Origin: JBAIYU01 sp036763085 | GTDB lineage: Bacteria; Bacillota; Negativicutes; DSM-1736; Dendrosporobacteraceae | Direction of reading: 5' to 3' | Length of the DNA: 64,000 bases | Assembly: GCF_036763085.1 (NCBI RefSeq) | Contig: NZ_JBAIYU010000017.1 | Location: 124,001-188,000 of the forward strand | Shown: positions 49,894 to 57,483 of the stretch, one piece after another | Numbering within the stretch: position 1 is the first letter of the stretch | Layout of the letters: every line of letters starts with the position of its first letter | Made by a program: the position numbers and the translations under genes | Notes under the pieces: model-generated | Told to the model about the DNA's origin: nothing | What the model saw: only the letters and a program-made list of their open reading frames with translations | The model's database searches: none

Positions 49894-50652
49894 ATGACTA
49901 TAAAAGGTAGTAAACAGGCTTCTGAAATTCAAGATTTATGGCTTGCTTACCAGCAGTCTAAAAATATTGATATTCGTGAACGGCTTATCCAAAACTACTT
50001 GGGGCTAGTTAAGCTGGTTGCGGGAAGAATAGCAATTGGATTGCCTCAGCATGTAGATAAAGATGATTTAATTAGTAATGGTTTTTTTGGCTTACTCGAA
50101 GCAATTGAGCGTTTTGATCCAGGTAAAGGCTTTAAGTTTGAAACTTATGCTGTTGCTCGAATTAGAGGGGCAATTTTAGACGCTATTCGAGCTCAAGATT
50201 GGGTTCCGGTAGCAATACGCCAAAAAGCACGCCAGTATGAGCAAACTGTTGCTAAGCTTGAGCATGAACTTGGACGATCAGCTAGCGACTTTGAGATCGC
50301 TGCTAGTCTTAATATTTCAACTTCTGAGCTCAATGAATTAATTACCCAACTGAAAGCAACAACCATTATTCCATTAGAAGAGTTTACTAAGTCAGAAACA
50401 GTTTCAAATCAGTATACAAATCCAATGCAGCAAGTCGAAACTGAAGAAGTAAAAGATACTTTGTCTAAATCGATAGATAAACTACCTGAGAAAGAAAAAA
50501 TAGTTATAACTCTCTATTATTATGAGGGCCTAACTTTAAAAGAAATAAGTGTTATCTTGAAATTATCTGAAGCTAGAATTTCTCAATTACACACAAAAGC
50601 GGTTTTTAGATTAAGAGGTTCCTTATCGCGAATTAAATCAAGTTTGATTTAG
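49894..50652 (+). CDS. sigD: RNA polymerase sigma factor SigD (FliA/WhiG family)
   Basis: Sigma-28-type factor, 252 residues, for late flagellar, chemotaxis and autolysin genes. Region 2 has YLGLVKLVAGRIAIGLPQHVDKDDLISNGFFGLLEAIERFDPGKGFKFETYAVARIRGAILDAIRAQDWVP, read as DDLISNGFFGLLEAIERFDP and GAILDAIRAQDWVP. Region 4 is LPEKEKIVITLYYYEGLTLKEI with ISEARISQL-like LKLSEARISQLHTKAV. It lies at the end of the che genes, as in B. subtilis. FlgM is not here. Confidence 0.96.
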   Translation: MTIKGSKQASEIQDLWLAYQQSKNIDIRERLIQNYLGLVKLVAGRIAIGLPQHVDKDDLISNGFFGLLEAIERFDPGKGFKFETYAVARIRGAILDAIRAQDWVPVAIRQKARQYEQTVAKLEHELGRSASDFEIAASLNISTSELNELITQLKATTIIPLEEFTKSETVSNQYTNPMQQVETEEVKDTLSKSIDKLPEKEKIVITLYYYEGLTLKEISVILKLSEARISQLHTKAVFRLRGSLSRIKSSLI

Positions 50653-50674
50653 CATAAACGGGGGTGGATCATTA

Positions 50675-52288
50675 ATGCAAGAGCATGTTTTAAAGCAATC
50701 TGAGATTAATGATAATATTGACGGATATTATTCAATCGAGCTTAATGACCAAGGCGTTTTTTTAAAAGTATATCCCCCACAAGGTGATGGAAAGCAGGTA
50801 AATGAGTCAACAATATTAGAGGATTTGAAGAATAAAGCCGTAAATTTTCAATACGCAGCTATCGTGAAAACTATAAAAGAAGCAAATGGTATTGAAGTAA
50901 GAATTGGAGATAATCCTAGCCCTAAAGAAGAGTCAGAAATTCAGGTTAATATAAGCCGTGATCGGATGGAAGCAAACTTAATAATTGTTTCGCCCAAAAA
51001 TGCTAAGAGTGTAACATTCGAACAAGTAATGGAAAAACTAGCTAATACTGGTGTTGTTTTTGGATTAAATACTGAAGAAATACATGCGGCTATACAGTGT
51101 CCAGGAAAACAAACTATTGCTGCGGCGGGGCAGCAGCCTGAGAATGGAACAAACGCCTATATTAAGCATTATGTGGATCTACACTCCAAAGGAATACCAA
51201 CTGAGCTTGAAAATGGCAAAGTGGATTATAGAAACTTAAACATGTTTACAGTAGTACAGCAAGAAGAACTTTTAGCAGAGAAAATACCTGCAACAAAAGG
51301 TACTCCTGGTGTTGATATTTTTGGTAATTCAATACCCGCTAAAGCTGGAAAAGATGTTTTAATGCCAGTTGGTAAAAACGTGCATATTACTGATGACACA
51401 AAAATTATTGCGACTCAAGCTGGACAGATGATAATCTCTAACAATAAGATACATGTACTTCCTGTCATCGAAATAAAAGGCGATGTTGATTTATCTACAG
51501 GTAACATTGACTTTATTGGAAGTGTTATCGTAAGAGGCTCTGTACAGTCGGGTTTTTATGTCAAAGCAGCAGGCAACGTTGAAATTTATGGCACGGTTAG
51601 CGGTGGCACTGTAGAAGGAAAAAATGTAATTATAAAAACTGGTGTCCAAGGTATGAGCAGAGGATATATAAAGGCGTCTGAGAACGTGGTAGCTAAGTTT
51701 ATTGAAAATGCTGTAGTTTTTTCCGATAATGATGTCATAGTGAGTGAAGCAATTTTTCACTCAAAAGTCAATGCTGCTAAGAAGGTTTTAGTACAGGGTA
51801 AACGCGGTTTAGTAGCCGGTGGCACTGTAATTGCAGGAGAAGAAATTGTAGCTAAAATAGCTGGCACTCAAATGGCGACGGCAACAGAATTAGAAGTAGG
51901 TATTAATCCTGCTATGAGGGAAGAGTACCAGACAATTCGTAAAGAAGTTAAACTAATGGAAACTAATCTTGAACAAACACAAAAAGCAGTTACTATATTG
52001 AAGTCTATGGATCAAGCTTCAATGCCTGCCGATAAGCGTGAGCTGTTATTGAAATTAACAAAAACCCAATTTCATTTGGTGGGGCGGATAGAGAGTATTC
52101 GTAATAGAATTGCAGAAATTGAAATAGAGTTTGATGAAATGAAAAATGGTCGAATTAGAATTGCTGATATTCTTTATCCCGGAGTAAAAATTGTTGTTGG
52201 AGCTGTCATTAAACCAATTCGAGAGCAATTATCATACGTTTCTTTTTTTTCTGAAGACGGTGATATAAAAGTTGGCAGTTTTAATTAG
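50675..52288 (+). CDS. FapA family protein (DUF342)
   Basis: Protein of 537 residues: an N-terminal domain (about 1-165), then a central region of repeated beta strands typical of FapA/DUF342 right-handed beta-helix (IEIKGDVDLSTGNIDFIGSVIVRGSV in pieces, VEIYGTVSGGTVEGKNV), and a C-terminal coiled coil (about 415-500, LMETNLEQTQKAVTILKSM). TPGVDIFGNSIPAKAGKD is a family motif. FapA proteins are linked to polar landmarks and motility in several bacteria; the role here is open. It is co-oriented and 22 bp after sigD. Confidence 0.85.
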   Translation: MQEHVLKQSEINDNIDGYYSIELNDQGVFLKVYPPQGDGKQVNESTILEDLKNKAVNFQYAAIVKTIKEANGIEVRIGDNPSPKEESEIQVNISRDRMEANLIIVSPKNAKSVTFEQVMEKLANTGVVFGLNTEEIHAAIQCPGKQTIAAAGQQPENGTNAYIKHYVDLHSKGIPTELENGKVDYRNLNMFTVVQQEELLAEKIPATKGTPGVDIFGNSIPAKAGKDVLMPVGKNVHITDDTKIIATQAGQMIISNNKIHVLPVIEIKGDVDLSTGNIDFIGSVIVRGSVQSGFYVKAAGNVEIYGTVSGGTVEGKNVIIKTGVQGMSRGYIKASENVVAKFIENAVVFSDNDVIVSEAIFHSKVNAAKKVLVQGKRGLVAGGTVIAGEEIVAKIAGTQMATATELEVGINPAMREEYQTIRKEVKLMETNLEQTQKAVTILKSMDQASMPADKRELLLKLTKTQFHLVGRIESIRNRIAEIEIEFDEMKNGRIRIADILYPGVKIVVGAVIKPIREQLSYVSFFSEDGDIKVGSFN

Positions 52289-52322
52289 TACAACTATAAG
52301 GTAAATAACGGGTGGTGGGATA

Positions 52323-52661
52323 ATGAGTATTCGGCCTGTTGATTTGCAGGTAATCATCCCCAGGGCTACTGATGTGAGCCGAGTTCAACATGCGGCTAAT
52401 CAACAGATTATTGCGCAGCAGCAGCATTGTGCTGAGAAAATCCAGCGATTATCTGATCGAAAGTTGAAACAAGTTCAAGAAATGCTGAAAAATGAAGGTG
52501 GCAAAGTTCAGAGGGAAGCAGACTCTAAGAATAAACATAGAGGCGCTTATGGAAATAGCCACGACATTCAGACTGATGAAAACTTAACTACAGACTCTGG
52601 AAAGGATCAGTCTACAATTAAAGACCATCTGAGGGGACAGGTTATCGATATAAGAACATAA
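52323..52661 (+). CDS. Uncharacterised 112-residue protein downstream of FapA
   Basis: Soluble, highly charged protein. The N terminus (MSIRPVDLQVIIPRATDVSR) is hydrophobic enough for a short structured segment; residues about 28-60 are glutamine-rich and helical; the rest looks disordered. I recall no named family. AACGGGTGGTGG precedes the ATG. It lies between the FapA gene and the SwrB-like gene, 34 bp from each, so it probably shares the operon. No cysteine pair, membrane helix or nucleotide motif is visible. Confidence 0.75.
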   Translation: MSIRPVDLQVIIPRATDVSRVQHAANQQIIAQQQHCAEKIQRLSDRKLKQVQEMLKNEGGKVQREADSKNKHRGAYGNSHDIQTDENLTTDSGKDQSTIKDHLRGQVIDIRT

Positions 52662-52695
52662 ACCATTCTGATTACTCAGAATATCGAGGTGTGAA

Positions 52696-53265
52696 ATGTC
52701 AATAGCTATAAGCACTGCTTTATTAATAATTTTAGCTATTTTAATTATCATAACTAAACGTAAAGCACTATTTGAAATTTTTTCTACAAATATTTCAAAC
52801 TCAACAAAAGAACTTCAAACTGAACTTGAAAATACAGCAGATTCTATTATTAGAAAAATGGAAAACCATATTACCCATCTCGAGTATTTATTGTCAGAAG
52901 CAGAAGAAAAAATAGCTGTTTTGGATAAAAAACTGGAATTGGCAAATGAACTAATAAACGCTTCTGAAGCAACAAACAAAAATACATTAAAGCACATTGA
53001 TACAACCCAGGAAATTTATACTACTGATACTGTGAGGACGATAGAAAGCTTGGATTATGATAGTACTAATATAGATCAACAACCAGAATATATATCATCT
53101 TCTCCTAACAGTACACGAAAAGTTGTTAAAGAAATAATTAGCGATGATAAAAAAAGGCTAATTCTGGCTATGTATGAGCAAGGATATAACGCAACGGAGA
53201 TTGCAAAAGCAACAATGATTGGCAAAGGCGAAATTATGTTAGTTCTTCAGTTGAATAAAAAATAA
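52696..53265 (+). CDS. SwrB-like membrane-anchored coiled-coil protein (DUF6115-like)
   Basis: Protein of 189 residues with a single N-terminal membrane helix (residues about 2-20, SIAISTALLIILAILIII), a long coiled coil (about 35-100) and a C-terminal helix-turn-helix-like end (KKRLILAMYEQGYNATEIAKATMIGKGEIMLVLQL in pieces). This architecture and the place between sigD and rpsB match B. subtilis SwrB (YlxL), which helps mature the FliP export gate. Sequence similarity cannot be measured here, so the call rests on architecture and synteny. Confidence 0.7.
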   Translation: MSIAISTALLIILAILIIITKRKALFEIFSTNISNSTKELQTELENTADSIIRKMENHITHLEYLLSEAEEKIAVLDKKLELANELINASEATNKNTLKHIDTTQEIYTTDTVRTIESLDYDSTNIDQQPEYISSSPNSTRKVVKEIISDDKKRLILAMYEQGYNATEIAKATMIGKGEIMLVLQLNKK

Positions 53266-53305
53266 AATAAATTACATACTACCATTGAATTCTTAATAAA
53301 TTGGC

Positions 53306-53334
53306 TTGTTATATAAAGGAAGTTATGGTATACT
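53306..53334 (+). promoter_or_regulatory. Sigma-A promoter for rpsB
   Basis: TTGTTA and TATACT are exactly 17 bp apart, with a TG one base before the -10 (TGGTATACT). The start point would be near 53341, giving a leader of about 105 nt before the rpsB ATG. This is the best-looking promoter in the window. Confidence 0.8.
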
Positions 53335-53358
53335 AATTTCCGGTGTAAAAAAAACACA

Positions 53359-53420
53359 CGTATTCCAATTTTGTACTGTGCCAGTAGTTATATTGGTGAA
53401 AACAAAAAGTGCGGAATGCG
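53359..53420 (+). promoter_or_regulatory. Structured leader of rpsB, candidate S2 autoregulatory site
   Basis: CGTATTCC (53359-53366) pairs with GGAATGCG (53413-53420) over 8 bp with one G-U pair. Inside lies a small hairpin TACTG-TGC-CAGTA (53374-53386), and CCAAT/ATTGG offers an alternative pairing. The ribosome binding site AGGAGG follows at 53433. Many ribosomal protein operons are controlled by leader structures that mimic rRNA; whether S2 binds here is not known. Confidence 0.45.
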
Positions 53421-53445
53421 GCGGTAAATTAACAGGAGGTGCACT

Positions 53446-54150
53446 ATGTCAGTTATTTCAATGAAACAGCTTCTGGAAGCTGGTGTACACTTTGGTCACC
53501 AAACCAGAAGATGGAATCCTAAAATGGCTCCATATATCTTTACGGAGCGCAATGGTATTTATATTATTGACTTGCAAAAAACAGTTAAGAAGGTTGAAGA
53601 TGCTTATAACTTCATTCGTGAAGTTGCAGCTCAAGGTCAAACTATTCTGTTTGTAGGAACTAAAAAGCAAGCTCAAGATGCAGTAAAAGAAGAAGCTATC
53701 AGATCTGACATGTATTATGTTAATGAAAGATGGCTAGGCGGAATGTTAACAAACTTCCAAACTATTCAAAAGCGTATTAATAGACTACGTGAACTTGAAA
53801 AGATGGAAGAAAACGGAACATTCGATGTATTACCTAAAAAAGAAGTTTTAGCATTGCGCCATGAAATGGATAGATTGCAAAAGTTCCTTGGTGGTATTAA
53901 AAACATGAATAAACTACCAGGTGCACTTTTCATTATTGATCCACGTAAAGAACGTATTGCGGTTGCAGAAGCTCGTAAACTTGGTCTTCCTATTGTAGCT
54001 ATTGTAGATACAAACTGCGATCCTGATGAAGTGGATTATGTCATTCCTGGTAATGATGATGCTATTCGTGCTGTTAAACTTCTTACAGCTAAAATGGCAG
54101 ATGCAGTTATGGAAGGTCGTCAAGGCGAACAATTAGCTGCTGCTGAGTAA
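53446..54150 (+). CDS. rpsB: 30S ribosomal protein S2
   Basis: Ribosomal protein S2, 234 residues. VISMKQLLEAGVHFGHQTRRWNPKMAPYIFTERNGIYIIDLQKT is the almost invariant N terminus (seen as LLEAGVHFGHQTRRWNPKM), with NERWLGGMLTNFQTIQKRI, GGIKNMNKLPGALFIIDPRKE and GLPIVAIVDTNCDPD. AGGAGGTG precedes the ATG. It begins a transcription unit with its own promoter, with tsf next. Confidence 0.98.
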   Translation: MSVISMKQLLEAGVHFGHQTRRWNPKMAPYIFTERNGIYIIDLQKTVKKVEDAYNFIREVAAQGQTILFVGTKKQAQDAVKEEAIRSDMYYVNERWLGGMLTNFQTIQKRINRLRELEKMEENGTFDVLPKKEVLALRHEMDRLQKFLGGIKNMNKLPGALFIIDPRKERIAVAEARKLGLPIVAIVDTNCDPDEVDYVIPGNDDAIRAVKLLTAKMADAVMEGRQGEQLAAAE

Positions 54151-54161
54151 TTTTTATACAA

Positions 54162-54199
54162 TAAAGGTAAGGGGCTAGGAGTGCTACCCCTTACCTTTA
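54162..54199 (+). terminator. Strong hairpin between rpsB and tsf
   Basis: A 13 bp perfect stem (54162-54174 with 54187-54199, TAAAGGTAAGGGG and its complement), extended by TAG/CTA in the loop. It is followed by AATAATAG, not a T-run, so it may be a partial attenuator or processing site that sets the S2 to EF-Ts ratio. Confidence 0.65.
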
Positions 54200-54220
54200 A
54201 TAATAGATAGGAGGATTTAA

Positions 54221-54868
54221 ATGATAACTTCTCAAATGGTTAAAGAATTGCGTGAACGTACTGGCGCAGGAATGATGGATTGTAAAAAGGCTCTGACTGA
54301 AACTAATGGTGATTTGGATAAAGCTGTAGACTTCTTGCGTGAAAAAGGACTAGCTGCTGCCGCTAAGAAAGCTGGTCGTGTTGCTGCAGAGGGTGTTGTT
54401 GAATCTTACATACATGGTGGCGGTAGAATAGGCGTATTGGTTGAAATAAACTGTGAGACCGACTTCGTAGCTAAGACTGACGATTTCAAAGGTTTAGCAA
54501 GAGATATTGCAATGCAAATCGCTGCTGCTAACCCAAGTTATGTTCGTCGTGAAGAAGTGCCAGCAGAAATAGTGGAACATGAGCGCGAAGTATTGCGTGC
54601 ACAGGCGTTAAACGAAGGTAAACCAGCTAACATCGTTGAAAAGATGATTGTTGGGCGCGTAGAAAAATACTATAAAGAAGTATGCTTGTTAGAGCAAGGT
54701 TTCATTAAAGACCCTGATAAAACAATTAACCAACTAATTAATGAAACTATTGCTAAAATCGGTGAGAATATTTCAATTAGAAGATTTACAAGATATCAGC
54801 TTGGCGAGGGAATTGAGAAAAAATCAAATGATTTTGCTGCTGAAGTAATGGCTGCCGTACAAAGCTAA
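54221..54868 (+). CDS. tsf: Translation elongation factor Ts
   Basis: Guanine nucleotide exchange factor for EF-Tu, 215 residues. It starts ITSQMVKELRERTGAGMMDCKKALTE, with NGDLDKAVDFLREKGLAAAAKKAGR, GVLVEINCETDFVAKTDDFK and a short C-terminal dimerisation region (QLINETIAKIGENISIRRFTRY). It is shorter than E. coli EF-Ts (283) because, like Bacillota and Thermus forms, it has a reduced core. AGGAGG precedes the ATG and a terminator follows. Confidence 0.97.
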   Translation: MITSQMVKELRERTGAGMMDCKKALTETNGDLDKAVDFLREKGLAAAAKKAGRVAAEGVVESYIHGGGRIGVLVEINCETDFVAKTDDFKGLARDIAMQIAAANPSYVRREEVPAEIVEHEREVLRAQALNEGKPANIVEKMIVGRVEKYYKEVCLLEQGFIKDPDKTINQLINETIAKIGENISIRRFTRYQLGEGIEKKSNDFAAEVMAAVQS

Positions 54869-54896
54869 GAGAACACTAAGTGTTCTCTTATTTTTA
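54867..54896 (+). terminator. Rho-independent terminator after tsf
   Basis: A 10 bp stem (AAGAGAACAC with GTGTTCTCTT) with a 3-base loop, then ATTTTT. It begins inside the tsf stop region. Confidence 0.88.
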
Positions 54897-54961
54897 AAGA
54901 TATCCAAAAAAGAGGATTATTGATACATTTGTAGAATTTTACCGATGATGGGGGTTTTATT

Positions 54962-55696
54962 TTGGCAGCATCAAAATATAAACGCGTAATTTTAAAACTA
55001 AGCGGCGAAGCTTTGGCAGGCGGAAAAGGTTATGGAATTGATCCTATTGTTGTTGATTCCATAGCGCGTGAAATCAAGGAAATTAAAGCTACAAGCCTCG
55101 AAGTCGCAATTGTTGTAGGCGGAGGGAATATCTGGCGAGGACTTGCTGGAAGTGCCAAAGGAATGGATAGAGCAACTGCCGACTATATGGGCATGTTAGC
55201 CACTGTTATGAATTCCTTGGCATTACAAGATGCACTTGAACAATGTGATGTTGATACACGGGTTCAAACAGCAATTGAAATGCGGCAGATGGCTGAACCC
55301 TACATTCGCCGAAAGGCTATTCGTCATTTAGAAAAAGGACGAGTGGTTATTTTTGCTGCGGGAACGGGAAATCCTTATTTTTCTACAGATACAACTGCGG
55401 CACTTCGTGCAGCTGAGATTGAGGCTGACGTCATACTTATGGCTAAAAAGAATACAGATGGCGTTTATGATGCGGACCCTCGATATAACCCTGATGCAAA
55501 GAAATTTAAAGAGTTAGAATATATAGAAGTACTGCAAAGAGGTCTAGGGGTTATGGATTCTACGGCCACTAGTCTTTGTATGGATAATAAAATACCCATT
55601 ATTGTGTTTAGTATCGACGAACCAGGCAACATATTAAAAGCGGCGCTTGGACATGATATAGGTACTCTTGTGGGGGGGAATAAAAGTGACAGTTAA
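54962..55696 (+). CDS. pyrH: Uridylate kinase PyrH
   Basis: Bacterial UMP kinase, 244 residues, of the amino-acid kinase fold: UMP to UDP. Motifs are KRVILKLSGEALAG, VGGGNIWRG, GMDRATADYMGMLATVMNSLAL, FAAGTGNPYFSTDTTAALRAAEI, LMAKKNTDGVYDADPR. It starts at TTG; the region just before has only GATGGGGG as ribosome binding site. Its 3' end overlaps frr by 11 bp. Confidence 0.97.
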   Translation: MAASKYKRVILKLSGEALAGGKGYGIDPIVVDSIAREIKEIKATSLEVAIVVGGGNIWRGLAGSAKGMDRATADYMGMLATVMNSLALQDALEQCDVDTRVQTAIEMRQMAEPYIRRKAIRHLEKGRVVIFAAGTGNPYFSTDTTAALRAAEIEADVILMAKKNTDGVYDADPRYNPDAKKFKELEYIEVLQRGLGVMDSTATSLCMDNKIPIIVFSIDEPGNILKAALGHDIGTLVGGNKSDS

Positions 55697-56246
55697 AGAT
55701 GTATTTAGTACACATGAAGAAAAAATGAAAAAAGCTATCGAAGCTCTCCGTCGTGAATTGGCATCGCTCAGAGCTGGTAGAGCAACTCCGGCACTGCTAG
55801 ACAAAATCACTGTGGATTACTATGGCTCACCAACACCGGTTAATCAAGTTGCCAACATTTCGGTACCTGAACCGCGGATGATTACAGTTCAGCCATGGGA
55901 AAAGACTATGCTTTCTGCGATTGAAAAAGCTATTTTAAAGTCTGATTTAGGACTAACTCCCAGTAGTGATGGTGTGGTAATAAGACTTTCTATACCGCAA
56001 TTGACTCAGCAGCGTCGAACTGAATTGGTGAAAGTTATTCATAAAAAGGCTGAAGAAGCTCGAGTAGCTATTCGCAATATTCGAAGAGATGCAAATGATG
56101 CTATTAAAAAGCTAGAAAAAGATAAAGCTATATCGGAAGATGAAACTAAAAAAGCGCAAGAAGATATGCAAAAGATAACAGATAAATTTATTAAAGAGAC
56201 AGATGCAGTAATGACTGCAAAAGAGAAAGAGATAATGGAAGTGTAA
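55686..56246 (+). CDS. frr: Ribosome recycling factor
   Basis: Frees ribosomes from mRNA after termination, with EF-G; 186 residues, the normal length. Typical pieces are MKKAIEALRRELASLRAGRATPALLDKI, YYGSPTPVNQVANISVPEPRMI, VIRLSIPQLTQQRR and RVAIRNIRRDANDAIKKLEK. GTG at 55686 gives the normal length; an earlier GTG at 55668 lies in the pyrH end. The ribosome binding site is a run of seven G's within pyrH. Confidence 0.97.
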   Translation: MTVKDVFSTHEEKMKKAIEALRRELASLRAGRATPALLDKITVDYYGSPTPVNQVANISVPEPRMITVQPWEKTMLSAIEKAILKSDLGLTPSSDGVVIRLSIPQLTQQRRTELVKVIHKKAEEARVAIRNIRRDANDAIKKLEKDKAISEDETKKAQEDMQKITDKFIKETDAVMTAKEKEIMEV

Positions 56247-56248
56247 TT

Positions 56249-56452
56249 GTGGATATCTTAGCGCAACCTTTGCACTTAGTAACTGAAGCGATGGATAAAC
56301 TTAGTTATCGGTATACTGTTAAGATTAGTCGACCTACCCGAGATTTCTTTAAAGTGGAAGGCGATGCTCTTTATGTTATACGACAACGGCTGGATGCTGA
56401 TGGACAATATCAGATAGTAGCTGCTGCTAAAATGGGAAAGGAGGTGTTTTAA
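56249..56452 (+). CDS. Uncharacterised 67-residue protein between frr and a ferredoxin
   Basis: Small soluble protein starting at GTG two bases after the frr stop, with no clear Shine-Dalgarno sequence, so probably coupled to frr. The sequence (MDILAQPLHLVTEAMDKLSY, then RYTVKISRPTRDFFKVEGDALYVIRQR in pieces) predicts an alpha-beta fold. The C terminus ends KMGKEVF. No family is recognised. The ferredoxin's ribosome binding site (AAAGGAGG) lies inside its last codons. Confidence 0.75.
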   Translation: MDILAQPLHLVTEAMDKLSYRYTVKISRPTRDFFKVEGDALYVIRQRLDADGQYQIVAAAKMGKEVF

Positions 56453-56456
56453 TATT

Positions 56457-56624
56457 ATGGCTTATACAATTAATGATGAGTGTATTTCTTGCGGTGCTTG
56501 TGCTGGTACTTGCCCAGTAGGTGCTATTTCTGAAGGAGATTCCAAATATGTGATTTCTGAAGAATGTGTTGAATGCGGTGCCTGTGCGGCGGTTTGCCCT
56601 GTTGGTGCTATTTTGGCTCCATGA
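56457..56624 (+). CDS. Small 2[4Fe-4S] ferredoxin
   Basis: Ferredoxin of 55 residues of the clostridial type. Two classical cluster motifs are complete: CISCGACAGTCP (Cys9, 12, 15, 19) and CVECGACAAVCP (Cys37, 40, 43, 47). It begins MAYTINDECIS and ends GAILAP. It carries electrons at low potential between enzymes in the cytoplasm. AAAGGAGG lies 12 bases before the ATG and a terminator follows the stop. Being so short it is easily missed. It stands between translation genes and isoprenoid genes; the partner is unknown. Confidence 0.95.
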   Translation: MAYTINDECISCGACAGTCPVGAISEGDSKYVISEECVECGACAAVCPVGAILAP

Positions 56625-56628
56625 TTGG

Positions 56629-56656
56629 AACCCCCTCGCGAGAGGGGGTTTAGTTT
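56629..56656 (+). terminator. Terminator after the ferredoxin gene
   Basis: AACCCCCTC and GAGGGGGTT form a perfect 9 bp stem with a GCGA loop, followed by TAGTTTCTT. The U-run is imperfect, so some read-through into uppS is likely. Confidence 0.75.
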
Positions 56657-56680
56657 CTTAAAGGTATATTGGAGGTCGCT

Positions 56681-57454
56681 ATGTGGAAAAAGTGGTTTAG
56701 CAAATCTGGAGAAGTTACAAAAATTCCCGAAGTTGATTTAATAGATCCAACAAGAATCCCGCAGCACGTAGCAGTAATTATGGATGGTAATGGTCGGTGG
56801 GCTCAAAAACAGGGCTTAATACGTACTTTTGGACATCGTGCTGGGGTTGAGAGATTAAGGGATATAGTTAAGGCGGCATCACGCTTAGGAGTAAAGGCTC
56901 TCACGGCTTATGCTTTTTCCACCGAAAATTGGAAACGTCCTGATGAAGAAGTTAATTTCCTTATGAGTCTGTTTTCTGAGTATTTAGATACTGAGATAGA
57001 GGAATTACATCAGAATCAGGTTAAAATACGTTTTATTGGTAAAATTGACGAATTAGCTTTAAATTTACAGCATAAAATTGAAAATGCCCAGGCGCGTACT
57101 TCTGAGAATACAGGATTGATACTAAATTTGGCTGTTAATTATGGCGGCCGAGCTGAAATCACGCGTGCTGTTAAAATAATTGCCGAAAAGGTGCAAACGG
57201 GAGAATTAAAAATCGAAGATATATCGGATAATACAATTCAGAACAACTTATTTACAGGCGAATTACCAGATCCTGATCTACTTATAAGACCAAGCGGTGA
57301 TTTGCGTATCAGTAATTTTTTACTATGGCAGTCTGCCTATTCGGAGTTATGGTTTACTGATATTAATTGGCCAGATTTTAAGCCAGAACATTTAGTTCAG
57401 GCGATTATTGATTTCCAAAAACGTGATCGTCGATTTGGCGGTATTAAAAAGTAA
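56681..57454 (+). CDS. uppS: Isoprenyl transferase UppS (undecaprenyl diphosphate synthase)
   Basis: Makes the C55 lipid carrier for wall synthesis by adding isopentenyl units to farnesyl diphosphate; 257 residues. Motifs: HVAVIMDGNGRWAQKQGL with the catalytic aspartate, FGHRAGVERLRDIV, LTAYAFSTENWKRP, LNLAVNYGGRAEI, DLLIRPSGDLRISNFLLWQSAYSE (part) and ELWFTDINWPDF. ATG at 56681 with GGAGGT five bases before; the TTG at 56669 would cover that site. Confidence 0.97.
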   Translation: MWKKWFSKSGEVTKIPEVDLIDPTRIPQHVAVIMDGNGRWAQKQGLIRTFGHRAGVERLRDIVKAASRLGVKALTAYAFSTENWKRPDEEVNFLMSLFSEYLDTEIEELHQNQVKIRFIGKIDELALNLQHKIENAQARTSENTGLILNLAVNYGGRAEITRAVKIIAEKVQTGELKIEDISDNTIQNNLFTGELPDPDLLIRPSGDLRISNFLLWQSAYSELWFTDINWPDFKPEHLVQAIIDFQKRDRRFGGIKK

Positions 57455-57483
57455 TGCTTACATTTTAAGTGGGTGTTTAATTT

